DNA of 64,000 bases from assembly GCA_031835245.1 (NCBI GenBank), contig JAVKOQ010000037.1, forward strand, positions 222,238 to 286,237. The letters are read 5' to 3'. Position numbers and translations under genes: made by a program. The notes below the pieces were generated by a model. That model searched no databases and had not been told where the DNA came from. It saw only the letters and a list, made by a program, of their open reading frames with translations. Source of the DNA: Balamuthia mandrillaris (Eukaryota; Discosea; Longamoebia; Balamuthiidae). Below, one piece after another: positions 54,089-63,960 of the stretch (within the stretch, counting starts at the first letter, position 1; each line of letters opens with the position of its first letter).

Positions 54089-54687
54089 CTGTTTGCAACC
54101 TGCAAAATATATTGGGGCAGGGCGTTACGGTGAGTGGGTGTCAACGACGAGCTGCTGCTCGCCCAACAAACATCAAAAACAACAGGCTGCCGCACAAATA
54201 GCTTACCTTTGCTTGGCGTGTCTTTCTTCCTCTTCTTCTCCTCTTTACACACGGCGAATGAAAAAACTTATTCCCCCTCCTCCTCCGCTTTCTTCTCTCT
54301 TTTCTGGTGCCAAAAGGGATATATAGCAACGCGGATACGGCTATCCGCACACAGCAAATGCCCCCAGCGTTGGTCGGTCGGTCGGTTGCTAGGTTTGTTT
54401 GCCCCACCAGCAGACGGGCAAGAGAAGAGAGAAGAGAGAAGAGAGATGAAGAAGAGCCTTGGGGAAGAAGACAAGCTACATTACAACAGTTTCGTTTGGT
54501 TTATTATTCACAAGTGCTGCTAAAAGCAAGGAAGAGAGAAAGTAATGACACAATAGAATCGTAGTAGAGGAAAACAACAAAGGTTACAAAGAAGGGTCCA
54601 ATCCATCCAACCGTGAGCACGGGAGAGCAAGCTTCCCAACAAATCCACACACACTATCGGCAAATAAAAACAGAAGGGGTTCTGCAT
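54089..54687. other. Spacer between the two ankyrin genes
   Basis: About 600 bases containing the 5' region of the downstream ankyrin gene and the 3' region of the upstream one. It holds GGTCGGTCGG repeats at about 54373-54385, AGAGAAGAGA runs near 54421-54445 and TATATA at 54320. No gene is supported. Confidence 0.45.
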
Positions 54688-55656
54688 TTAAAAGGCCACG
54701 GGCAGAGCACTTCGTCCAGTGGCGGTAGGGAAAGGTGGGTTGCTGTGCTTCTCGCGGAGGGAAAGGCTTCCCAAGTTGTGGTTAGCCAGAGCCAGCTCTT
54801 TCCCTAACATCTCTACGCTAAGGAGGTGGCCAGGCTGCTGCTGCACGTTATCATCACAGGAGGCAGCATAGAAGAGCTCCCAGGACTTGTTACCGGCAAC
54901 GGCTTGCAAGAGGGAGGCAATGCACATGACCATGGCTTGGTCTTGGCAAGAGGAAGCCAGGTCGAGGGGGGTCTCGCCGTCCTCGTTGGGTAACGCAAGG
55001 GAGGCTCCAAGGGCCACCAAGAGGCGAACGCAATCCGGGTGCTCCTCACGCACGGCCCAGTGAAGCGCGGTGTCACCTTCGTGATCTCGGGCGTTGAGGG
55101 GGGCGCCGTGTTTGGCCAAGACCTCCACGATCTCCTCGTCACCAACAGCGGCGGCGGCATGGAGGGCGGTGGCCCCGTCCATGGTAGTCACAAAGACGTT
55201 GGCTCCATTTTCCAGCAGAAACTCTACCTTCTCCACCATTCCAAGTTGGGAGGCTCTGTACAAAGCAGTCTCACCGGCGTAGTTTTGGATATTTACATCT
55301 GCGCCGTGGTCCACAAACGCCTCCATAAGCTCCTCCGAACCGTTAGAAGCCACCGCCCACATCAAAGGGGTGTTGCCTTCCGCGTCCCTAGAGTTTTTGT
55401 CCATCCCGTTCTCCAAAAGAAAATTCACTATGTCCACGTTGTTAAGGGAGGCGGCAAAGTGGAGGGGCCCATAGCCTGCCAGCATCTCATTCTTGCCTCG
55501 TCTTACTTCCTCTACCAGCCCTTGTAGCACCTTGAGGTTTCCCTCCCAAGCGGCCCTACACATGCCTCCCTGTCCCCTCGTTTCATCCTCTTCCGTATGT
55601 AGATGCTGACTGGGTGAGGAAGAAGGGGGATAACTAAACAGAACAGTGGATTGCAT
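54688..55656 (-). CDS. Ankyrin repeat protein (322 residues), intronless
   Basis: A single-exon frame from ATG 55656 (MQSTVLFSYPPSSSPSQHLH). About six ankyrin repeats: GYGPLHFAASLNNVDIVNFLLENG, GNTPLMWAVASNGSEELMEAF, GETALYRASQLGMVEKVEFLLENG, GATALHAAAAVGDEEIVEVLAKHG, GDTALHWAVREEHPDCVRLL and GETPLDLASSCQDQAMVM. The last 70 residues (from about DDNVQQQPG) leave the ankyrin fold and have no recognisable domain. It is adjacent to, and on the same strand as, the other intronless ankyrin gene, but the two sequences differ enough that a recent tandem duplication is unlikely. Confidence 0.88.
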   Translation of the reverse strand: MQSTVLFSYPPSSSPSQHLHTEEDETRGQGGMCRAAWEGNLKVLQGLVEEVRRGKNEMLAGYGPLHFAASLNNVDIVNFLLENGMDKNSRDAEGNTPLMWAVASNGSEELMEAFVDHGADVNIQNYAGETALYRASQLGMVEKVEFLLENGANVFVTTMDGATALHAAAAVGDEEIVEVLAKHGAPLNARDHEGDTALHWAVREEHPDCVRLLVALGASLALPNEDGETPLDLASSCQDQAMVMCIASLLQAVAGNKSWELFYAASCDDNVQQQPGHLLSVEMLGKELALANHNLGSLSLREKHSNPPFPTATGRSALPVAF

Positions 55657-56139
55657 GTTGATGTGGTAGTAGGATGGGGGGGAAGAATATCAAATTACAA
55701 GGGGCAGCAACAATCCAAAACGTTTGAAAAACGAAAACGAAAAGGTGGGGTGTGTTGGGTGCTGCTGGTTGTATAGAAAGTGCAAAATATAAAGAATCTT
55801 GCTTGCTCTTTGTTGCTGTTGCTGTTCAAGTGTTATGCGAAAGAGGAAAAACAAAGAAAAAAGAAATAAAAAGTGGAAAAAGCCAGAAAATAGACAGAGC
55901 TGGGCCTAGGAATTAATACAGAAAGGTACCAGGAAAATAACTAGTACCGTGCCGCAACGCAAAAGGCGGGAACGGTTTCCTCTGAGAAAAACCAGCGAAC
56001 AGGGGCCGGTAGGATTTCGTGCGGAGTTACGGAAAATTTTCTCCAATAGGAACAATGTTCCACAAAAGGAAATGGTGTACAACAACCCTTTATTGTCGAC
56101 GGACGAAATTTTTCTCGCTTTCTTTAGATCTTATGATCT
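55657..56139. other. Spacer between ankyrin and SNF8 genes
   Basis: About 480 bases, AT-rich, containing the upstream region of the second ankyrin gene and the SNF8 3' region. A short frame at 55949-56146 has no domain and crosses the SNF8 end. A TTGTCGAC motif lies at 56093-56100. Confidence 0.45.
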
Positions 56140-56540
56140 TCAATAAAACTGGGTCATCAACGCAGGGAACCAGTACTGCGTTTCGGAGGCCTGCTCATCA
56201 ACCCATGCCATGCCTTCCTGCAGCATTAGGTTCTGTTTTCTTGTTGTTTAGTTCATGGCCACCCTGCAGGTGTTCAGGGAATAAAAGTAAGCAGTCTGCT
56301 AGCTTACCAATACAGCGTCTATCCGGTGTTGAACCCAACCGAGTTCGTTGCGAAGTTGACCCTGGGTCACATAAAAGGTGTCTTGGGCTAGACTAAGAAC
56401 AGCACTGTGGTCACTACTGAGCTCGCATGGGACGGATTGTACAATCAACTTGCATCCCACAGGAAGAATTTTAAAGCCGTTGCCTAATGTATTCAGCTTT
56501 TTGATGGCACGCTCGATATCATCCCTGTTGCCAGAACAAC

Positions 56541-56624
<84 letters not shown>

Positions 56625-57406
56625 AAAAGAAGGAAGAAGGGAGATATTTGAGGACTCAAATTTACAAATGAAAGGATTACCACGTACCGTGTTATGGTTT
56701 GTTGGTGAAGTCCTACTCTCATTTTTTCGAGGTGTTTCTGCAGCTCCGAAAGTTCAATCAGACCGCCGTTGGTTGGTCGGGTTCGCAAGCACACATCCAC
56801 TATTTGCACTGCCAACTCATAGTAAAAATTCCCAACCCCCAACAACTCCGCCCAGAATCCTTTGTTTGCTTCCGTACGAGAAGGAAGAGGAGAGGGAAGA
56901 GGTGCGCAACGGAGAACGCATAACATTGACGGGAGAAAAGAGGGAGAAAGGTAGATTAACACAAGGAGTGTGGAATAGGAGAAAGCGCTTACAAGCTAAT
57001 GGGTCAACGCCAATGGAAGCACACATGCTTTGGAACTGCTGGCGGAACTCGGGGTTTTTGTTTATCTCTTTCTTGTATTTAGCAGCAAACTTGGCCAAGT
57101 TCTCTCGGAACAAGCCAAGTTGTTGTTGCATCTACTTAGACTCTAGTACATAAGCACCCAAAACAAACAAACTAATGCGAACATGATGCAAAAGGCAATG
57201 GAGACCCATACCCATTTTACTCTCTCTTCTTCCAGTTGGGAGCCCGCCAGGCTAAACGTTTCCTGTTGGCCGCTTCCGTGTTAAACACGCCTGAGAGGAG
57301 AGAGGAGAGAGGAGAGAGGGAGGGCGCAAGGAGGAGGAGAGACCTTGTGTTGGTGCAACCGTTGCAAGCCGGAAATGCCAACGCCCCTTCTTCTTCGCTG
57401 GGCCAT
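56140..57406 (-). CDS. SNF8: ESCRT-II subunit VPS22/EAP30 (SNF8)
   Basis: Winged-helix ESCRT-II component for endosomal sorting. Reading by splice phase: exon 1 starts [17 protein letters not shown] at 57406; exon 2 has [14 protein letters not shown]. Exon 3 has [46 protein letters not shown], the EAP30 signature. The next exon has [25 protein letters not shown] and [15 protein letters not shown]. The last exons have [34 protein letters not shown], and the end [29 protein letters not shown], with the TGA at 56142-56140. Human SNF8 reads KGFW(S)EMLGVGDFYYELGVQI and YWLPALFTDLY. A GA microsatellite of about 76 bases fills one intron. ESCRT-II links ESCRT-I to ESCRT-III. Confidence 0.9.
56547..56622. 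repeat. GA microsatellite in a SNF8 intron
   Basis: About 38 GA units on the plus strand, so CT on the coding strand. This is the longest perfect dinucleotide run in the window. Confidence 0.97.
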
Positions 57407-57618
57407 CCCCGCTTTCCCCCCCCTTTGCTAAGTCTTCACTATTAGGTTGGGGCATTCATGCACAAATGGTTACACCACCCCTCAGATGATTTTCGGAGTT
57501 TCGGCGTGTTCTGTCCAATCACCCCCTCCCTTTTTAGTCTAAATAGAGAGTCTGGTCGTTTGGCCAACAGCGCTGAAAGGAAGCAAAGAAAGAGGGAGAG
57601 AAGAGGCACCGCCCAAGG
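57407..57618. promoter_or_regulatory. Divergent promoter, SNF8 / secreted protein
   Basis: Only about 210 bases separate the two gene starts, one of the shortest shared promoters in the window. No motif is identified beyond purine-rich runs. Confidence 0.4.
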
Positions 57619-58918
57619 ATGCAGCGCACTCGAGTTGTGCTAGGTGCCCTGGCATTACTGGTGCTGTGTAGCGTGACGGCGACGGTTGCACAAGGATTTA
57701 GTGCTTGGGCTTATGTGTTCAAGAATGACGATTTGGGGGGAGGGGCCAGAAGGTCTTTGGATGTTGGAGAGTTTCAGCGAGAAGCGGGTATCAAGCACGA
57801 CTTCATGAAGGTCATACGTCAACAGAAACAACAGATGAATGAGTTACGCACTTTTGAAGCACAGCATAGAAATGACGATAACCTCGGCCAACAACTTCGC
57901 AATCTTGCCCCTCGGGTGGACCTGTTGGACCCCGAACCAGGTGAGTGAAATATCGTTTTCCCCACACTTTTCTCAAAACGCCACGCGGTACCCTCGAGTG
58001 GTGGATGTTTCGTAGGCGGACGATCTTATAGTCCTCTGGCATCACGGCATCTATCAGCCTCCCGCCACCAGTCCTGATTAACATCATAGTCCGAATTTTC
58101 TCACATTCGTGAATATATTTCTATCAGGAACCTCCCAGGTAATAGGAAGTGGTATAGGTGGCTCCCTTCCACTTGCTGGATTCTCCTTCGATCTTGACTT
58201 TTCAAGACTGTACACCTTCGCGAGAGCGGGAGTATCACACAAAACCGTCGGACCCCTTGTCATGTACAGGCGCCCGGATGAAGTCAGCCCTCTGTGGTTT
58301 GAAGGTGGGTTTTCTCTTTGGTTATTTATCGTTCTACCGCCTCTCATCTTATCTCCAATCATTGTAACAATCTTTTTTCAGCTGCTGCCAACACAGTTGT
58401 TGGAGACAGCTTGGAGCCCCCCACTTTCGAGCTTGTTTTATTTGTTCAGTCTTATGCTCAGCAAACTGCCCGGCTTCCTGTCACAGTGGTTCGCATGCGA
58501 AATGCAGTCGTTAAGCACTACACTGCTGATTATAGAGGTTTGGTCACATGTGGCTCTTCTTTTTCTCTTCTCCGCCCTAACCTCACTTCTTGCTGACCCT
58601 CATCCAACCATTATACTTTGTTATTGTTTATCATCCTGATCTGTTTTCCTTGATTGACACCGTTTCAAACTTGTTGTTACCCTTATAATGGCAGTCGTGG
58701 CGGATGCGCAGTCTCCAACTCCTAGATACATCGAGGCCATCACGTTTGATGGTCCTCTCTACGAATTTGGTTTCCTTGACACCATTGAAGGGTCATGCAC
58801 TACCACAGCCTGCCCTCCAAACGCTCGGACCGCATTCAACTGCCCCTTTTTCGACGACTACCCCAGCCTCAGCTATGTTGATCTCCAAGTCCCTGAATGT
58901 GGACCTTCTCCTCCTTAA
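57619..58918 (+). CDS. Secreted protein with possible Hcp-like beta domain
   Basis: Start MQRTRVVLGALALLVLC with a clear signal peptide, a Ser/Ala cleavage region and GFSAWAYVFKNDDLGG. After a short basic helix (residues about 75-110) come four more exons. They encode strands IGSGIGGSLPLAGFSFDLDFSRLYTF, GPLVMYRRPDEVSPLWFEG, PTFELVLFVQSYAQQTARLPVTVVRM and YIEAITFDGPLYEFGFLDTIEG. The later part has three cysteines (CTTTACPP, FNCPF, VPECG) that could form disulfides. The strand order and alternation of LVMYR, VTVVRM and IEAITF remind me of the Hcp tube protein of type VI secretion. I cannot score that, so the domain call is tentative. It is divergent from SNF8. Confidence 0.55.
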
Positions 58919-59062
58919 AATAAGCGAAGATTCCTTTGTCATGTCTCGTCTCTCGTTTGTATGCACTCTCTCTTACTTTGATTCACCCCATCCGGTCTTT
59001 ATCTGGTTGTTTTGTAATGAGTAGATATAGAACATGAGCAGAGATGTGAGAGAGCGAGATTT

Positions 59063-60404
59063 TTAAAGTTTATTTTTGTTAGGACGTTGGATGGTGGCAA
59101 CTATGACGCAAACATCATCTAGCTTACCCCCAAGATAGCGAAGGCCACGCATTTTGTAACAATTTACACCGAAGGGCACCTCCACGTTTGGTTTCTTGGC
59201 AATAGCTTGGGCATTCTTTGCGAGCAGTTGGGCTATAGCTTCTTCGCTCATACCTTTTTGCTTTGCTTGGTTCACCAGATCTAAAATTTGCTTGTCAAAC
59301 ATGTTGTCGAAGAGTCCATCTGTACCCACAATGATAATGTCGCCCTCTTGCATTTCCAGTGTCGTCTCCACAGCCTTTCTTGGGGAGTCCCCATCAGAAC
59401 CAAGCTGGTATGGGCAATTGAAGTCTTTACAAGAGGAGAGAGAGAAAGGAGAAAGAAAGAGCGGAAAATGATGAAGAGAGCAAGAACAAAGTGTTAAATG
59501 CTGTGGCAGCAAAAAAAAAAAAAAAAAAGAACGGGAAGAGATACAGTGCTGCTGCTCTTCTGAACGGTGAATAATTTGGCTGTCCCGAATGACCATAAAG
59601 GAGGAATCGCCCAAATAGGAGGCGTTCAGCACACAATCATCCAACAGCAAAACTAGGGCAGTACTTGAACCTGACGAGACAAATCATCCAACAGCAGCAG
59701 AGGTCAGGCGATAACACAAAAACAAACAAAAAAATGGCTTGGAGGACTGAAAAAAAAACCTGTAATGTGCTTGGTCTTCTGCAAAGCCATGTCAAGGATG
59801 TCGGTTGTGACTAGCGGTGATTTGTGTTGCTTTGCTTCCTCCTGGTGAAGTCGTTCTTTGCTCTCCATTAACATTTGTTTGACTTTAATATCAGCTGCTT
59901 TGTGTGCCTCTTCCATGAGCTTTCTGGAGAATAGGGCAGGATCGATGTTGTGAGTGGCCCACCCTCCTACCTGTTGGTTGGGATTAGTGGTTGTGCCGCA
60001 TTTTAAAAAAAGAAGGGCCAAAATACCCCATCAGCGACGCCAAGACTTTTCTCAGTGTCAGAGATGTAGTAAGCATCTTCTCCGCCTTTTTGTGCCTTAT
60101 CAGGGTGAGGGAGGTTGTAGGCCGCTGCCCGGAAGTGAAAGTTGCAACCAACGCGCGCATGTTTGGTGGTGGTCTGGCCAGCGGCTCCACTTCCCACACC
60201 TCCGCCCGAGGCATGCGTTGTGGAGGCAAAACAACGCCGAGGTTGTAGTTGACACAACGTGTTGAAGCCCACTCTGAGGTGGGCAAGTGGCGCCCGCCGT
60301 TGTCCCGCAATCAGCTTGCAGGTCAGCCCACCACCTCTTGCGGCGGCAGTGGCGAGCAAGACGGGTCTATGGACGGAGAGATTGGAGCTCCAGCTCATCA
60401 TCAT
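59063..60404 (-). CDS. PPTC7: PPTC7-type mitochondrial PP2C phosphatase
   Basis: Metal-dependent Ser/Thr phosphatase. Starts at 60404 (a run of methionines) with a long presequence rich in Arg/Ala. Motifs: GGEDAYYIS (metal-binding D), LGVADGVGGWATHNIDPALFSRKLM (family signature, split by an intron), TALVLLLDDC, YLGDSSFMVIRDSQII, LEMQEGDIIIVGTDGLFDNMFD and LDDVCVIVATI (metal-binding D). This is the PPTC7/Ptc7/Azr1 branch, which acts in mitochondria on coenzyme-Q biosynthesis and matrix import. The product should be about 340 residues, close to the family length. A 3' intron holds poly-T. This is the last protein gene before the transposon-derived tail. Confidence 0.88.
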
Positions 60405-60565
60405 CACTCTGGCACAGGCGTGGGTGGGTGGGTAGTTGCAAGAAGACAGAAAGTGAGGCTTCTCTCTTCCTATTAGGGTGAATAGTTGTTTGAGGCGGCT
60501 GGCTTGCTATATTTGGAAAAGTGCTTAGCTTGCTGCTCTTCCTGCTCATAATGTTTATATATTTT

Positions 60566-60600
60566 TTTACAACTTTGCTTGCACTGTCTCATCTCTTGTT
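60566..60600 (+). repeat. 34-bp direct repeat, copy 1
   Basis: Reads TTTACAACTTTGCTTGCACT followed by GTCTCATCTCTTGT. The same sequence with a few changes recurs at 61228-61262, directly before the mariner element. The spacing of about 660 bases may mark an older insertion. Confidence 0.8.
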
Positions 60601-61227
60601 GTTATAATTCATCTCATTTGCTAGGAACCATGCTTTTCCTCAGTTCAACTTTTATGATTTGAAGATTTTGAACTCACTGACTACAATTTTCCCTTCAAGT
60701 TTCAGTTATAGAATATAATCCATCAGAATAATAATTACACCAGCCTTTATCTTCAGTATTTTTAATCCATCCTCTAAAGCACATGAGCTCTTTCCACCTT
60801 GATCTTCCTAGTGTTCTATGATATGATTCCTTAGTTAAAGCCATATTCCTTTAACCATTTTATTCTATGGAGCTCTAGCTTTGTTGCTTATGAACAGCTA
60901 ATAGTAGTTATAAGAAGTTTATAAATGTTTATCTGCTCTTTATTTGCTCTAAGAGCAACATCAAACCATATATAAAAAGTAAGCATTGTACATACTTAGT
61001 GTACTTTTACTGTTCTTACTCCTTCATCCTCAATCCCTTTTCAATTGTTTACTAAAACAAGTGAAAAGAGTTGAAAGCTTTTAGACTAGCTTTGCACTAT
61101 TTGTATCCTCCTTTTTTCTCTATCTTTTTTTTTTACAATCTCCTTTGCTTTTTTTAGATTACTCCTAAGGATTGATGAAATGCTGACAATATCCACACTT
61201 TCAAATTGCTTTTACTGCCCATGATCT

Positions 61228-61262
61228 GTTTACAACTTTGCTTGCATTGTTTTATCTCTTGT
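61228..61262 (+). repeat. 34-bp direct repeat, copy 2
   Basis: About 40 bases before the mariner 5' end; differs from copy 1 at about three positions (CATTGTTTTATCTC versus CACTGTCTCATCTC). Confidence 0.8.
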
Positions 61263-61302
61263 GCTTTGTTGCATTTCTTTCACTTGACAAAAGCTTTGTA
61301 TA

Positions 61303-62546
61303 AAGGGTGTCCAATAAATTTCAGTAATTTTCTTTTTCTTCTAAAAGAAAAAAGCAAAATGGAGAGTAAGTGTGAGGATGAGACCATGACAATCAAGTCT
61401 TTACTCAGGTGCAAGCATAGCTCTGGCAGCCCAACTGTAGTTGAGAAACTGTACCTAAAGGGCAAGAAGCACTTCGACTCAAAATTCAAACTTTATATCT
61501 TGATGATGGCCTCATAGCAGCACAGATCAGTCAGCACTTGAGTTGCCCTTCAACTATGGTCCACAGATGGATTAACAGCATCAATAAACGTCCATTTACA
61601 AACGACAAACCAAGCTCAGGATGACCACAAAAACGTAACCCTTAAGTCTAAAAAAAGATGAAGAAGAAAACACAAGGAAAGTTCCCCTGCTTTACACACC
61701 TCAATTGATTGAAATCAGAGGAATTAAACATTAGCAAGAGCACCATTCATAATGAGCTCAGAGAAGGGGGAATAATACCACTCCAGCAAGTAAAACAGTA
61801 AACATTGACTCCACAATAAAAGCAACAAAGACTTCACTTTGCACAGGCCTACCTCTCTCACAACTGAGAAGAAACTCTCATAACTGGCGAGAAACACTTC
61901 CCCTTGTTCAGTGCTCCTAACTGCAAAAACAATGTGGGATTATCCTGGTGTGGAGTATGTTTTTGAGCATGTGAAACACCCTTCTACTTACTGTGTCTAG
62001 GGAGGCATTTCCAGCTTTGGAGCCACCCCTCCTATCAGCTACAAAGGAAATGTCAAGACTGAAACCTATGTGGACATACTGACCCACGCCCTGCCTAACA
62101 TCAACAAAATGTTTGGTTTAACCATTTGATGTCTTCAACAAGATGGGGCCTCTGCTTATACATCAAAGGCAAGTACAGAATTCATCCATCAAAACTTTGT
62201 GATGTTTATTCCCCCAGATGATTGGCCTTTGAACTCTCTAGACTTGTCTTTGATACAAAACCTCTGGGCCATCATCAGTGACAAAGTTCAAGCTCAGAAC
62301 CCAAAGACACTCAAGGAACTGCAAGAAGCTATGAATGCTGCATGGGATGAAATTTCTTTGGCTCAGATAAAAAGGCTGGTTTCTTTCATCCCTTCTCATC
62401 TTCAATCATGTAATGAAAACAATGGGAGCTGGACGTATTAATACCTGACTGTTGTAGTTTTTTTTGCACTCTATTTTATTAAAAAAAGTTTACTTGAGGC
62501 TTAGTAACTTTTATTTAACATGTACCACAATTTTTTGAACACCCTT
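61303..62546 (+). mobile_element. Tc1/mariner element with TIRs and TA duplication
   Basis: The ends are short inverted repeats: AAGGGTGTCCAATAAATT at 61303 and, reversed, AAGGGTGTTCAAAAAATT ending at 62546. Each is flanked by TA (61301-61302 and 62547-62548), the Tc1/mariner target. The length is 1,244 bases, normal for the family. The inside carries transposase-like sequence on the plus strand interrupted by stops and frame changes. Confidence 0.85.
61360..62441 (+). pseudogene. Broken mariner-like transposase
   Basis: Short blocks retain family features: an N-terminal helix-turn-helix-like region (from about 61380), a block with IHNELREGG near 61760, an AYTSKAS-like segment near 62155-62180, and WPLNSLDLSLIQNLWAII at about 62224-62277 (compare the mariner PPNSPDLNPIENLWAIL). 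Several in-frame stops and frame changes lie between, so no active transposase is encoded. The last intact frame is 62199-62441. Confidence 0.8.
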
Positions 62547-62559
62547 TAGTCATATGATT

Positions 62560-63960
62560 AGCTTTTTAACTTGTTCTTCATTTCAGTTGTTTATACTCTG
62601 GATATCAAAGTTATTTTCCCAAAGAGTTGAACATCTTAACAGGAGGTGTTCTACTGTTTCCTCCTCAGCATATAGAGCACATACTATCCTCTTCAGATTG
62701 TTGAACAATTCTCTAACTATGAGCAGCTGTATACCTTCCTTGGTGATTACTGAGCTATGTCCAATTGAATACCTTTCACTAGTTTAGAAGTTCTACCACA
62801 GCTATGCTTTTATAAAATGTCTTCTTTCATTTTGTCTTTCTCTTTCCTGTCTTGGTTCTTTGCTTTGGTTCTAATAGTGATGTTAGCAGTTAGAGCCACA
62901 TTTAGTCTTCTCTGAAGCTTAAAAGGATCGCTGGTCACCACTGCCAAATCATCTGCAAACAACAAGCAAATATTTCCTTTTCCTCTGCCGTAGCTTTCTT
63001 GCCACCACATCAATCAATATACACATTGAACAAGAAGGGAGACAAAACTCCTCCTTGCTTAACTCTTCTTTCTACCCGAAATTCCTCAGAGAGTTGCCCA
63101 TTCACATGAATGACACTTGTCATCCCACAGTACAACTCTGCAATGATGCCCACTGCTGCCTCTTCTGCTTCTCTTTTGTGCAATGTCCTTGCCAGTATGT
63201 TATGGTCAAGCATGTCGTATGCCTTGCTGATATTCAACAGAGCAAATATAAGTGAATTCTTTGCTTCTCTTCATCAGGCATTTCTTCAACTGCCATACTT
63301 GATCCATGACTCCTCTTCCTTTTCTAAATCTGCCCTGGCAATCACTTATTCACCCATGCTCTCTTGCTTGTATGTTCAACTGCACCAAGATAGCTCCCTC
63401 AAACACCTTGGCTGCTTTGCATAGGAGGGTAATACCTCTACAGTATGCTGGGTTCTGGGGATCTCCTGCCTTATACAAGGGGATAACCATCCCGTGTTCC
63501 CACTCCTTGGTTCTCAATGGCCTTGATCAGTGTCCAAGTTGTGTTTTGCACATGTTTACCTCCATACTTCATCATTTCCCCATCGATATTATCCACTTCA
63601 GCTGCTTTGCCCATCCTCAATCTTTTCTTCCATGCAAGATTAAAGCTCTTTTTCTTAAGCCAGTTGCTGCCAGACCAAGACAGTCCTTCTGGACCTGCTT
63701 CCTCTTGATGCAAGCTCCCAATGGAAGAATCCTTCCTTCCCAGCTTTGCCCAATGTTCCTTCAAGGCTGCCATGCTACCATGGTGCTTAATAACTGCTTT
63801 GGTCTCTGCTTTATGCTTTGCCACTATCCTCCACATGTTGCCAATCCATTTCTGCATTTCCTTGATGTTCTCTTGTCTCTTTCACTTCATCCAGTCCTTC
63901 TTTTCTTAATAAAGGAGGAACCCAGGTGAAGTATAGTATAACAAGTAGTTTTTGTTACTA
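62560..63960 (-). mobile_element. Degenerate LINE reverse transcriptase
   Basis: On the minus strand, reverse-transcriptase motifs appear in order but in different frames. An upstream region has MGKAAEVDNIDGEMMKYGG (about 63600), then KAYDMLDHNIL (about 63230-63200). Next is VKQGGVLSPFLFNVYID, and after a frame change LLFADDLAVVTSDPFKLQRRLN with the catalytic ADD (about 62950-62900). The C-terminal motif EEETVEHLLLRC lies at about 62660. No target duplication or poly-A can be defined because the element runs off the window. The fragment is not intact. The mariner lies just beyond its 3' end. Confidence 0.75.

Larger units (their letters stand above)
60405..61302. other. AT-rich spacer, composition change
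   Basis: Beyond the PPTC7 start, the sequence becomes AT-rich and lacks the CT/GA tracts seen in every other spacer. It contains one copy of a 34-base direct repeat (60566-60599, second copy at 61228-61262). No gene is supported. Confidence 0.6.

Noticed and set aside
55949-56146. 65-codon plus-strand frame between ankyrin and SNF8
   Set aside because: It overlaps the SNF8 stop on the other strand and shows no recognisable feature.
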